From assembly GCA_018260565.1 (NCBI GenBank), contig JAGLAZ010000001.1, forward strand, positions 116,796-180,795: DNA of 64,000 bases, read 5' to 3'. A program made the position numbers and the translations under genes. The notes beneath the pieces are model-generated. The model searched no databases and was not told the origin of the DNA. It saw nothing but the letters and a program-made list of their open reading frames with translations. Below are positions 44,663 to 53,050 of the stretch, in pieces. Within the stretch, counting starts at the first letter, position 1; each line of letters begins with the position of its first letter. Origin of the DNA: Flavobacteriaceae bacterium. Lineage in GTDB: Bacteria; Bacteroidota; Bacteroidia; Flavobacteriales; Weeksellaceae.

Positions 44663-46690
44663 ATGGAAAGAAGAAAACTTATCACAGCTGCACTCCCCTA
44701 CGCTAATGGTCCTGTGCACATAGGACATCTTGCAGGGGTATATATCCCAGCAGATGTGTATGCACGATTTCAAAGGAAAAAAGGTAGAGAAGTGGCTTTT
44801 ATCTGTGGTAGTGATGAGCATGGTATTCCCATTACCATACGTGCAAAGAAGGAAGGTGTTACTCCCCAGGATATAGTAGATAAATACCATGCAATTATAA
44901 AAAAATCGTTTGAGGATTTGGGAATTTCTTTTGATGAATATTCACGTACAACTTCACCAAAACATTATGAAGTTTCCCAAGATTTTTTTAAAATTTTATA
45001 TAAAAAGGATTGCTTTGAGGAAGAAGTATCCGAGCAATATTATGATGAACAGGCTGGAGAATTTCTTGCCGACCGCTATATTACTGGTACTTGTCCTAAA
45101 TGTGGTAATGAGAGTGCATATGGTGATCAATGTGAAAAGTGTGGTTCTACACTTTCTCCTACAGAACTTATAAATCCTAAATCCGCGCTAAGTGGTAATA
45201 GTCCTATTTTAAAACCAACAAAAAACTGGTATCTCCCTCTAAACCAATATGAAAAGTTTTTGGAGGATTGGATATTAGAGGGCCATAAAGATGACTGGAA
45301 ACCTAATGTATACGGCCAAGTAAAATCTTGGTTGCAAGATGGATTGAAACCGAGAGCAATGACCCGTGATTTAAATTGGGGCGTACCGGTACCCTTACCA
45401 GATGCAGAGGGAAAAGTGCTCTATGTGTGGTTTGATGCACCTATAGGGTATATTTCTTTTACACAAGAATGGGCTGAAAAACAAGGTAAAAATTGGAAGG
45501 ATTTTTGGCAAAGTGAAGAATCAGATCTTATACACTTTATAGGAAAGGATAATATTGTTTTTCATTGCATCATATTTCCGGTAATGATGAAAGCTCATGG
45601 GGAATATATCATGCCTACCAATGTCCCAGCCTTTGAATTCCTTAATTTAGAAAATGATAAGATTTCTACATCTAGAAATTGGGCTGTTTGGGCCCATGAA
45701 TATTTAGAGGATTTTCCTTATCAACAAGATGTATTGCGGTATGTATTAATCTCCTCCGCCCCTGAAACAAAAGACAATAATTTTACCTGGAAGGATTTTC
45801 AAACCAAGAATAACTCTGAATTGGTAGGTATTTTTGGCAATTTTATTAATCGTGTGGCGGTCCTCATTCACAAATATTATAACGGAGTGATTCCCCAGGG
45901 AGACGAAAACGCTGATGAAGTAAATGAAATCCAAAAGACAGCTCATGAAATTGAACAATTTTTGGAGAAATTTGAATACCGAAATGCATTAACTTCTCTA
46001 ATGAATTTAGCCCGTTTTGGAAACCAATATCTACAAGTTCAAGAACCCTGGAAGACTATATCAGTTCAGCCAGAAAAAGCTGCTGCATCGCTTTTCATTG
46101 CGGCACAAATAGCCGTAGCACTGGCTCATTTATCAGAACCTTTTATGCCATTTAGTTCGGATAAATTACTAAAAATGTTTGCCGTGGACAAAGTAAGTTG
46201 GAACGATATTTCTGGAGTTTTAATTCCATCTGGTAACCTAATAGAAGATGCATTCCTTTTATTTTCCAAAATAGAGGATGATGCGATAGATACTCAAATC
46301 CAAAAATTAGAAAATACCAAAAGCAATAACCAAAAATCAAATCCTAAAGCTCAAGCTATGAAAGAGGAAATTAACTATGAGGATTTCAGCAAAATCGACT
46401 TAAGAACTGCCACCATTTTAGAAGCAGAAAAGGTGGAAAAGGCTGATAAACTTTTAAAACTGAAAGTAGATACAGGAATAGATGTTCGTACTGTAGTTTC
46501 TGGCATTGCAGAAAGTTTTACCCCAGAAGAAGTTGTTGGTAAACAAGTGATGATTTTGCTAAATCTCGCTCCCCGTAAAATACGAGGCATAGAATCTCAA
46601 GGTATGCTCCTTCTTACTACAAAAGCTGACGGTAAACTCAGTTTCGTAACGCCTGATGAACCAGTGGATAACGGAGTAGAAATAGGATAA
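44663..46690 (+). CDS. metG: methionyl-tRNA synthetase
   Basis: A 675-residue class I aminoacyl-tRNA synthetase. The HIGH motif is in PYANGPVHIGHLAG near residues 10-23. A zinc cluster CPKCGNESAYGDQCEKCG near 140-157 and KISTSRN near 334 (the KMSKS counterpart, usual form in this phylum) follow. The C-terminal tRNA-binding OB domain starts near residue 575 with NYEDFSKIDLRTATIL. The start is ATG 44663, giving MERRKLITAALPYANG. Confidence 0.97.
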   Translation: MERRKLITAALPYANGPVHIGHLAGVYIPADVYARFQRKKGREVAFICGSDEHGIPITIRAKKEGVTPQDIVDKYHAIIKKSFEDLGISFDEYSRTTSPKHYEVSQDFFKILYKKDCFEEEVSEQYYDEQAGEFLADRYITGTCPKCGNESAYGDQCEKCGSTLSPTELINPKSALSGNSPILKPTKNWYLPLNQYEKFLEDWILEGHKDDWKPNVYGQVKSWLQDGLKPRAMTRDLNWGVPVPLPDAEGKVLYVWFDAPIGYISFTQEWAEKQGKNWKDFWQSEESDLIHFIGKDNIVFHCIIFPVMMKAHGEYIMPTNVPAFEFLNLENDKISTSRNWAVWAHEYLEDFPYQQDVLRYVLISSAPETKDNNFTWKDFQTKNNSELVGIFGNFINRVAVLIHKYYNGVIPQGDENADEVNEIQKTAHEIEQFLEKFEYRNALTSLMNLARFGNQYLQVQEPWKTISVQPEKAAASLFIAAQIAVALAHLSEPFMPFSSDKLLKMFAVDKVSWNDISGVLIPSGNLIEDAFLLFSKIEDDAIDTQIQKLENTKSNNQKSNPKAQAMKEEINYEDFSKIDLRTATILEAEKVEKADKLLKLKVDTGIDVRTVVSGIAESFTPEEVVGKQVMILLNLAPRKIRGIESQGMLLLTTKADGKLSFVTPDEPVDNGVEIG

Positions 46691-46978
46691 AAATTGGTTT
46701 AGATAATATTCTAAAAAGAATTTAAATTATTTTTCCATAAATATATTGTAACATATTGCAAGATTATCCCATACATTTTAGTTTAAAATTTATCAAATAA
46801 TACATCAACAAAATAAGTAATATTACGCATGCTATTACGAATTCTTAATAAAAGTCTTTTGATATTAGTTATATTTAGATGAAAAATATCTAAGGAAGTT
46901 TTAACAGATCTCTTAAAGTTAAATTATTTTACCTTATTGTTAAATACAATATGGCTGCAATAGATACTATAAACAATT
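46691..46978. other. 288-base AT-rich gap
   Basis: Between metG and the VIT gene. It has no ORF, tRNA or stable stem that I can see. It presumably carries the VIT-gene promoter, but no perfect TAnnTTTG box is visible (TATATTTA occurs about 110 bases upstream of the start). A metal-responsive operator cannot be recognised by eye. Confidence 0.5.
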
Positions 46979-47677
46979 ATGGAACTCAATAATTATTTAG
47001 ATAATCATTTTATACACAGAAGTAATTGGCTTCGTGCAGCTGTTTTAGGGGCTAATGATGGTATAATTTCAGTTTCCAGTATTGCTATCGGCGTCGCTGC
47101 TGCAAGTTCTACTCATGAACCTATAATACTTGCTACAGTAGCGGGTTTAGTTGCTGGTGCTCTCTCTATGGCAGCTGGAGAATATGTTTCGGTAAGTTCC
47201 CAAACTGATACTGAAAAAGCAGATATAGAGCGTGAAAGAAAGGAGCTGGAAGAAATGCCAGAGCAAGAATTACTGATGCTTGCAAAAATCTACGAGAAAA
47301 GAGGGTTAACACCTCAGACGGCTCTTCAGGTAGCTACTGAACTTACCGAGAAGGATGCCCTTGCCGCACATGTAAGGGACGAACTTGGAATCACAGAGAC
47401 TAGCCAGGCTAATCCTATTCAAGCAGCATTTGCTTCAGGCGGTGCCTTCATAACAGGTGGCATAGCACCTCTATTGGTTACTTTATTCGCGCCAGTACAG
47501 GAAATGGAATATTACCTGTATGCTTCTACCCTTCTATTTCTTATAATTTTAGGTATCATGGCTGCTAAAACAGGAGGTTCCAGCATTTTCAAATCAGTTG
47601 TGCGAGTTTGCATTTGGGGAAGTATAGCAATGGGAGTTTCTGCTTTTGTAGGTTCTCTTTTTGGTGTTAGGATTTAG
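46979..47677 (+). CDS. VIT/CCC1 family metal transporter
   Basis: A 232-residue membrane protein. The N-terminal helix pair RAAVLGANDGIISVSSIAIGVAAA and LVAGALSMAAGEYVSVSSQTDTEKADIERERKELE is the VIT1 signature. The acidic cytosolic metal-binding region (about residues 80-140) and the C-terminal three helices follow. VIT/CCC1 proteins move Fe(II) or Mn(II) out of the cytoplasm. Its stop abuts the stop of the convergent GNAT gene. Confidence 0.9.
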   Translation: MELNNYLDNHFIHRSNWLRAAVLGANDGIISVSSIAIGVAAASSTHEPIILATVAGLVAGALSMAAGEYVSVSSQTDTEKADIERERKELEEMPEQELLMLAKIYEKRGLTPQTALQVATELTEKDALAAHVRDELGITETSQANPIQAAFASGGAFITGGIAPLLVTLFAPVQEMEYYLYASTLLFLIILGIMAAKTGGSSIFKSVVRVCIWGSIAMGVSAFVGSLFGVRI

Positions 47678-48202
47678 TTATTGAGGTGGATAAACTTTAG
47701 CCTTTATCAAATCCACCACTTCATCTACTGGGATACTCAATTCCCCATACATCATCAGCCACATGGACACAGATGATGAATCTTTGCGGTATGCAGGTTG
47801 AATATATGAAGTTTGCAGAGGCATAAATCCGCATCGCGTGTAAAATTGAATTCTAGATTCTGAGATTTCATTCACTTCCGGTGCCTCAGTTTCCAACACA
47901 ATTTCCGAATATTTCTCTTGAACATTGCGTAATACCTCCTCTCCCAGCCCTTTCCCACGAAATTCTGAGAATATTTCAAAATGCTCTATAAAATGAAACT
48001 CTTGTAGATCCCAAACAACCAAATATCCAACTGACTCGTTAGATAAATCATTATGGATAGTATAAACATAGACTTCTGGGCGTTCTAAAAGGGATAAAAA
48101 ATCATCTTTGTCTCTCCTTTCGGCTTCAGGAAATGTTATTTCATAGGAATTATAGATTCGTGTCAATGGTTTTTTTGCAGTAATCTCTTTCAGCCAAATC
48201 AT
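47678..48202 (-). CDS. GNAT family N-acetyltransferase
   Basis: A 174-residue acetyltransferase. The acetyl-CoA loop is FSEFRGKGLGEEVL near residues 78-91, and the C-terminal RIQFYTRCGFMPL (near 118-130) is a typical GNAT motif B end. The substrate is unknown. A promoter box lies 28 bases upstream. Confidence 0.85.
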   Translation of the reverse strand: MIWLKEITAKKPLTRIYNSYEITFPEAERRDKDDFLSLLERPEVYVYTIHNDLSNESVGYLVVWDLQEFHFIEHFEIFSEFRGKGLGEEVLRNVQEKYSEIVLETEAPEVNEISESRIQFYTRCGFMPLQTSYIQPAYRKDSSSVSMWLMMYGELSIPVDEVVDLIKAKVYPPQ

Positions 48203-48229
48203 AGTGTAGCTTTTATAGTAATTTTACAC

Positions 48230-48237
48230 CAAAACTA
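48230..48237 (-). promoter_or_regulatory. TAnnTTTG -7 promoter box of the GNAT gene
   Basis: Reads TAGTTTTG on the minus strand, 28 bases before the ATG. Confidence 0.5.
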
Positions 48238-48356
48238 TTTCATTTAATCAGAAAATCATGAATTTAATCGCATAATTATAGGTAAATTTTAATGTAACTA
48301 AAAAAGATTCTTTTTATGCTATTTTTCCCTGAAATCTAAACCTAAAAATTGATTTT

Positions 48357-48440
48357 GGGCGCCTATTCCGTCCTCCGTTCCCGCTTTATTGCTGCGTCGT
48401 TCCTCCTTGCAATAAGAGCTCCACTCAGGCCGGGGCGCAT
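48357..48440. repeat. GC-rich REP-like imperfect palindrome
   Basis: An 84-base GC-rich island in an AT-rich gap. The outer arms GCGCC (48359-48363) and GGCGC (48434-48438) and an inner pair TTATTGC (48386-48392) with GCAATAA (48409-48415) make an extended hairpin. GCTTTATTGC and AGAGCTCC elements resemble the REP-like intergenic elements I know from Chryseobacterium and relatives. Only one copy is in the window. It lies 10 bases from the stop codon of the RsmI-like gene. Confidence 0.6.
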
Positions 48441-48450
48441 AGTAGGAAAT

Positions 48451-49152
48451 TTAATAAGCACCCAATAAAAAAATGCAGGGCATTTTATGAAGTTCAGGAA
48501 TATTATTTTTCCATTCCCCAATCCTTTTAGTTTTTATAAACTCCGAATTTGGGCTCTGAAGATTGGCCGCAATACACAGCAAAGTCTGACTTGATAAAAC
48601 TTCAACTAAATCTTTTAGAAGGGCAGCATTGCGGTATGGCGTTTCCATAAATATCTGCGTGTAATTCGTTTGTAATACTAAGGATTCTAAAGATTTAATT
48701 TTAGCTCTCCTCTCAGATTTTTCAATAGGAAGGTAACCATGAAATGAGAATTCTTGGCCATTGAACCCACTGCTTATTAAAGCTAATAATATAGAACTGG
48801 GGCCTGAAACAGGCACTACGCGGGTTGCATGTAGGTGGCAATACGATACCAATTTATTTCCAGGATCTGCTATACAGGGCATACCTGCTTCACTTAGATA
48901 AACTACTTTCTTTCCAGATTGTATGTGAGCAACAAAAACATCGAAATCCTCTGAAGATGAATTTTTATTGAATTCATACAGCTCCAATCTATTTTGTTGG
49001 ATTTCGGGCAAGATTTCTCGGAGTACCTTTCGTGCCGTTTTGGTGTTTTCTGCAAAAAATATGGGATATTCTGCAACTAGATTTCGGAGAAATTCTGTGA
49101 CCCAAAGATCCGGTGATTCGGGGGTGAGGAAGGCTGGTATAAGGTAAAGCAT
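48451..49152 (-). CDS. SAM-dependent methyltransferase, RsmI-like (tetrapyrrole methylase family)
   Basis: A 233-residue protein. LYLIPAFL at the N-terminus, GKKVVYLSEAGMPCIADPG near 80, VPVSGPSSILLALISSGF near 114, FSFHGYLP near 137, and the ETPYRNAALLKD motif near 169 match the RsmI (16S rRNA 2'-O-methyltransferase) family. It is shorter than full RsmI and belongs to the bacteroidete second type, so a different RNA target is possible. It lies 10 bases after the LMW phosphatase gene in the dnaA unit. Confidence 0.8.
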   Translation of the reverse strand: MLYLIPAFLTPESPDLWVTEFLRNLVAEYPIFFAENTKTARKVLREILPEIQQNRLELYEFNKNSSSEDFDVFVAHIQSGKKVVYLSEAGMPCIADPGNKLVSYCHLHATRVVPVSGPSSILLALISSGFNGQEFSFHGYLPIEKSERRAKIKSLESLVLQTNYTQIFMETPYRNAALLKDLVEVLSSQTLLCIAANLQSPNSEFIKTKRIGEWKNNIPELHKMPCIFLLGAY

Positions 49153-49162
49153 ATTCTTCGGC

Positions 49163-49606
49163 CTATACCAATCTCTCTTTAATTATACTCGCTAAATCCA
49201 TTATTTGATGATATACATCTTCAAAGGCTTGCTTATTTTCATAATATGGATCCGGCACAATATCATTAGGGAATCCTGCAGCAGTGGTAATTTTTTCTAC
49301 ATTATGTAAAAACTCCGGACGATTACAAATTTTTTTTATATCCCGAATATTAACATCATCCATACAATAAATCCTATCAAAATTGGTAAAATCATCTTGT
49401 ATTAGAGGTCTGCTTTTCTGACCAGAGATATCTATCCCATGTTTTGCCATCACCTCTACAGATCTAGGATCAGGTGGATCACCCTCGTGGTAATCTATAG
49501 TTCCAGCGGAATCAAATGTGAATGTGTCAGGAAATACACTACGAAAAACTCCTTCAGCTATAGGACTTCTGCAAATATTCCCCATACACACCAATAAGAT
49601 TTTCAT
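49163..49606 (-). CDS. low-molecular-weight protein tyrosine phosphatase
   Basis: A 147-residue phosphatase. The P-loop CMGNICRSP (C-x5-R-S, Cys7 to Arg13) sits at the N-terminus, and the general acid Asp is in VPDPYYEN near 116-122. In bacteria such enzymes control tyrosine kinases of capsule synthesis or stress. It begins 4 bases after dnaA. Confidence 0.92.
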   Translation of the reverse strand: MKILLVCMGNICRSPIAEGVFRSVFPDTFTFDSAGTIDYHEGDPPDPRSVEVMAKHGIDISGQKSRPLIQDDFTNFDRIYCMDDVNIRDIKKICNRPEFLHNVEKITTAAGFPNDIVPDPYYENKQAFEDVYHQIMDLASIIKERLV

Positions 49607-49610
49607 GAAC

Positions 49611-51110
49611 TTAGTTTTTAAATTTTTCGCTAAGATCCTTAATAGCGCGTTTTACCTCCTTATCCATTTGAGCTAAATTTCGTACGGTATCACAGGCATA
49701 AATTACGGTGGTATGGTCTCTGCCACCTGTTTCGGTCCCTATTCTTTTGTAAGTAGCAGGCGTTAGTTCTTTAGAAAAATACATTGCAAGTTGTCTTGGA
49801 AATGCGATATCCCGTTTTCTGGAAGTGGATAATAATTCCGATTGTCTTATATTGAAATATTCACAAACAGTTTCTTGAATAAACGGAATAGTAATTGTTT
49901 TTTCCTTTTTCTGAGTAATTTTACGGATGGTAGATTTTAATAACTCAAGGCTTAGTTCAGTTTTATATACTGTACTATAAACTATTACAGAATTTATTAC
50001 ACCTACCAATTCCCGGATATTGGTATCCACCTCGGAGGCTAAGAAATCTAGTATTTCATCAACCACCACAATGCCATCCCGCTGTAATTTATCAACAATA
50101 ATTTTTCTTCTTGTTTCAAAATCAGGGCAACTAAGTTCGGTAGATATACCCCATTTAAACCTGGAAACTATTCTTTCCTGGATATCTCGGATATCTGCTG
50201 GTGCCTTGTCTGAGGTAAGGATTATCTGTTTTCCATTTTGATGAAAATGATCAAAAATATGAAAGAAACTATCCTGCGTGGAACTTTTGCTGCTTAAAAA
50301 TTGAATATCATCAATTATGAGACAATCAAAATTTAGATAATAATTGGTAAAATCAGCTCTATTTTTCTTTATAGCTGATGCTATAAAATCTTGTATAAAA
50401 GTTTCTGAAGAAATATATAAGACTTTTTTTTCTGGAAAGTTCTTTACAATCTCTAAACCTATGGCATGAGCTAAATGTGTTTTCCCTACTCCTACATCAC
50501 CATGAAGAAATAACGGATTAAAGGCAGTGGTTCCAGGGCGTACAGCGATGGATTTACCTACTGTACTCGCCATTTTATTACTTCCTCCTTCTACATAGGT
50601 TTCAAATGACATCGAGGGGATTAGGTAGGATGCTGGCTTATTTGAGATTTTCCTTTGTATGGGATTGGAAGACATCATAGGGGCCGCTGGCTCCTCAATT
50701 TTTTTTTCTAAATGTTTTTCAGAAGTACTTGGTTGTCCGGCACTTTTTAATAAATCATGTTGTAGTTCAGAAGAACTCTCTGGCAACATTTCCTTGTTTT
50801 TCTGCTGAATAAATGCAGGATTTGGCGTTGCATCGGTAATAGAATACCATAATTTAACACCTTTTCCGATGTTCTTTTTTAATGCTGCCGAAAGAAGATT
50901 AATATAATGCTCTTCTATATATTCTTTATAAAAATCACTGGGAACCGCAAGTGTAAGATTTCCATTTTCTAATGAGATAGGAAAGACTTTATCAAATAAT
51001 AGATCAAATGATTTCTCTAATTTCTGAACATCAGTTTGCTCCTCAGCTGCATTGAGATTATCTCTCATGAACTGAAGACACTGATTCCAAATGAGTTGAA
51101 GTTGATTCAT
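49611..51110 (-). CDS. dnaA: chromosomal replication initiator DnaA
   Basis: A 499-residue AAA+ protein that binds DnaA boxes and opens oriC. Domain I (1-80) is followed by a low-complexity linker, domain III with HGDVGVGKTHLAHAIG near residue 201 (Walker A) and LIIDDIQFL near 263 (Walker B), and domain IV with the signature RDHTTVIYACDTVR near 463. The length is standard. I see no DnaA-box cluster (TTATNCACA) around the gene, so oriC is probably elsewhere. A terminator-shaped hairpin sits in its leader. Confidence 0.97.
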   Translation of the reverse strand: MNQLQLIWNQCLQFMRDNLNAAEEQTDVQKLEKSFDLLFDKVFPISLENGNLTLAVPSDFYKEYIEEHYINLLSAALKKNIGKGVKLWYSITDATPNPAFIQQKNKEMLPESSSELQHDLLKSAGQPSTSEKHLEKKIEEPAAPMMSSNPIQRKISNKPASYLIPSMSFETYVEGGSNKMASTVGKSIAVRPGTTAFNPLFLHGDVGVGKTHLAHAIGLEIVKNFPEKKVLYISSETFIQDFIASAIKKNRADFTNYYLNFDCLIIDDIQFLSSKSSTQDSFFHIFDHFHQNGKQIILTSDKAPADIRDIQERIVSRFKWGISTELSCPDFETRRKIIVDKLQRDGIVVVDEILDFLASEVDTNIRELVGVINSVIVYSTVYKTELSLELLKSTIRKITQKKEKTITIPFIQETVCEYFNIRQSELLSTSRKRDIAFPRQLAMYFSKELTPATYKRIGTETGGRDHTTVIYACDTVRNLAQMDKEVKRAIKDLSEKFKN

Positions 51111-51128
51111 TTAATTATTAATGGGCAG

Positions 51129-51155
51129 AAAAACCGGAAGGATTTCCGGTTTTTT
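51129..51155. terminator. terminator-like hairpin between divergent dnaA and thioesterase
   Basis: A perfect 11-bp stem AAAAACCGGAA / TTCCGGTTTTT (51129-51139 and 51144-51154) with a 4-base loop and T-runs. It reads as a terminator in both directions, but the neighbouring genes diverge. On the minus strand it ends 18 bases before the dnaA ATG; see the finding. Confidence 0.75.
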
Positions 51156-51162
51156 CTCTTGA

Positions 51163-51170
51163 CAAATATG
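51163..51170 (-). promoter_or_regulatory. candidate -7 promoter box of dnaA
   Basis: Reads CATATTTG on the minus strand, one mismatch from TAnnTTTG. If used, the hairpin at 51129-51155 would be the first thing transcribed. Confidence 0.3.
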
Positions 51171-51219
51171 ATTTAAAGTTATTCAAAATAAAACTTTTAT
51201 GCTATTGATTTTTAAAAAA

Positions 51220-51227
51220 TATATTTG
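51220..51227 (+). promoter_or_regulatory. TAnnTTTG -7 promoter box of the thioesterase gene
   Basis: TATATTTG, perfect, 17 bases before the ATG at 51245. Confidence 0.65.
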
Positions 51228-51244
51228 TATGAGAAAAATAACAG

Positions 51245-51658
51245 ATGAAGAGTTTAGACACAACATACACATTTTCAGCAGCTTATGCGGATATAGACAG
51301 GATGGGGTACCTCTATTATGGGCAATATGCACGCTATCTGGAACTTGCTCGGGTAGCTCTTTTTAAATCTATTGGAATCAGCTATGATGAAATAGAGAAA
51401 CAAGGTGTATGGTTACCTATTTTAGATTTTTCTATTCAATATGTAAAGCCTATTTTATATGACATTGAAATGGAAATCAAGGTAAAAATTCAAAAAAAAC
51501 CACTTGTAAAAATGCAAATTTTATATGAAATTTTTGATAAAAATCAGGTTCTCTATACTACCGCGGAAACTACATTATTTTATTTTAATCCTAAACGTAA
51601 TAAGCCCCAACGCATCCCTGAATTTTTAAAAATATTAGTAGATCCTTATTTTGAATAA
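51245..51658 (+). CDS. acyl-CoA thioesterase, 4HBT (YbgC-type) family
   Basis: A 137-residue hot-dog-fold thioesterase. AYADIDRMGYLYYGQYARYLELARV (residues 14-38) carries the catalytic Asp and a Tyr where many have His; the family motif is DxDxxGxxxxxxY. It hydrolyses short-chain acyl-CoA, or phospholipid-related CoA esters. The start is ATG 51245. Its end overlaps the end of the convergent rarA by 13 bases. Confidence 0.88.
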   Translation: MKSLDTTYTFSAAYADIDRMGYLYYGQYARYLELARVALFKSIGISYDEIEKQGVWLPILDFSIQYVKPILYDIEMEIKVKIQKKPLVKMQILYEIFDKNQVLYTTAETTLFYFNPKRNKPQRIPEFLKILVDPYFE

Positions 51659-52947
51659 TCGTTTTTAAGTTTGAAAAGATATTGAGCCAATTTTTGTTCC
51701 TGAAGCTGAGCGCTACTGGTATAAAAAACTTTACCTTTTAGATCTTCTGGTAAATATTCTTGAGGGTAATAATTAGATTCATAATTATGGGGGTAGATGT
51801 AAGGTACTGATGCATTTTGAAATGAGTCTTTTTCATATTCAATACCAGCATTTCTCAGATGGAGAGGAACTGGGAGGTCACCAGATTGGGAAATCTCAGT
51901 CAATACCTTATCTATTGCGAGATAGGCTGAGTTTGATTTTGGAGAACTCGCTAAATATATCGTGCATTGTGACAAAATAATCCTCGCTTCTGGCATTCCA
52001 ATTTTAGCACAAGATTGTAAACATGCATTGGCAATTAATAAAGCATTAGGATTCGCCAATCCTATATCTTCTGCCGCGGAAATTACGAGCCTTCTCCCTA
52101 TAAATTCTACATTCTCACCACCAGCAAGCATTCTACCTAAATAGTATAAAGAGGCATCTACATCGCTGCCGCGTATGGATTTTATCATTGCTGAGATAAT
52201 ATCATAATGAAAATTACCATCCTTATCATATTGCCGTATATTCTGTTGTAAAATGTTTTTAATTTTCTCATCCGTAAAAGTGCAGTTGGAAGTTGCATCC
52301 TCACAGTATTTAGCTAAAATTTCAATAGAGGTTACTAACTTTCGGGCGTCGTTTCCAGCTAATTGATACAGAATACTGTCCTCCTCAATGTTGATATGAA
52401 TATCAAGATATGAACTACAATATTGCAGAGCATTTTTTACTATTTTTTCCTTAGCTTCTTTATTTAATGGTCTCAGCGTATATATCTGGCATCGTGATAG
52501 TAAAGCGTTATTAAGTTCAAAACTTGGATTTTCTGTAGTAGCTCCAATGAGGACAATAATACCTTTTTCTACAGCTTCTAACAGACTATCTTGTTGATTT
52601 TTAGAAAATCGATGAATCTCATCAATGAAAAGAATGGGTGCAGATGTTCTAAACAAGTCTTTTATTTGGGCTTCTTGTATTGCATCTCGGATATCCTTCA
52701 CTCCTGCATTTAAAGCACTGAGATAAAAAATTTTCCTTCCACTTTCATTGGAAATAATATGAGCCAAGGTAGTTTTTCCTGTTCCCGGAGGGCCATACAA
52801 AATAAAGGAATGCATGGCTGCAGAAGACTTTTTAAGCAAATTATATAAAGGTTTCCCTGGTTCCGTTAGGTGCTCCTGCCCTACTACATCTTCCAATTTT
52901 TTAGGCCGAATAATTTCCGCTAAGGGAATTTGCCCAAATTCTTTCAT
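51646..52947 (-). CDS. rarA: replication-associated recombination protein A (RarA/MgsA)
   Basis: A 433-residue AAA+ ATPase acting at stalled replication forks with SSB. The N-terminal FGQIPLAEIIRPKKLEDVVGQEHL precedes LYGPPGTGKTTLAHI near 50 (Walker A) and FIDEIHRFSKNQQD near 106 (Walker B), and then GATTENPSFELN with sensor 1. The start is ATG 52947 with a promoter box 18 bases upstream; an in-frame extension to 53010 lies beyond that box. Confidence 0.94.
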   Translation of the reverse strand: MKEFGQIPLAEIIRPKKLEDVVGQEHLTEPGKPLYNLLKKSSAAMHSFILYGPPGTGKTTLAHIISNESGRKIFYLSALNAGVKDIRDAIQEAQIKDLFRTSAPILFIDEIHRFSKNQQDSLLEAVEKGIIVLIGATTENPSFELNNALLSRCQIYTLRPLNKEAKEKIVKNALQYCSSYLDIHINIEEDSILYQLAGNDARKLVTSIEILAKYCEDATSNCTFTDEKIKNILQQNIRQYDKDGNFHYDIISAMIKSIRGSDVDASLYYLGRMLAGGENVEFIGRRLVISAAEDIGLANPNALLIANACLQSCAKIGMPEARIILSQCTIYLASSPKSNSAYLAIDKVLTEISQSGDLPVPLHLRNAGIEYEKDSFQNASVPYIYPHNYESNYYPQEYLPEDLKGKVFYTSSAQLQEQKLAQYLFKLKNDYSK

Positions 52948-52964
52948 AAAGCCATAAATTTTAA

Positions 52965-52972
52965 CAAATGTA
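52965..52972 (-). promoter_or_regulatory. TAnnTTTG -7 promoter box of rarA
   Basis: Reads TACATTTG on the minus strand, 18 bases before the ATG at 52947, which supports that start. Confidence 0.6.
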
Positions 52973-53050
52973 ATATTAGATTTACTATGTATTGATTTTG
53001 CTTTCCACAAACCTTATCTTTATAGCTTTTAATACTCTGTACCCTATTTT

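Noticed and set aside
51111-51244. oriC beside dnaA
   Set aside because: No cluster of TTATNCACA-like boxes and no AT-rich unwinding repeats were seen near dnaA.
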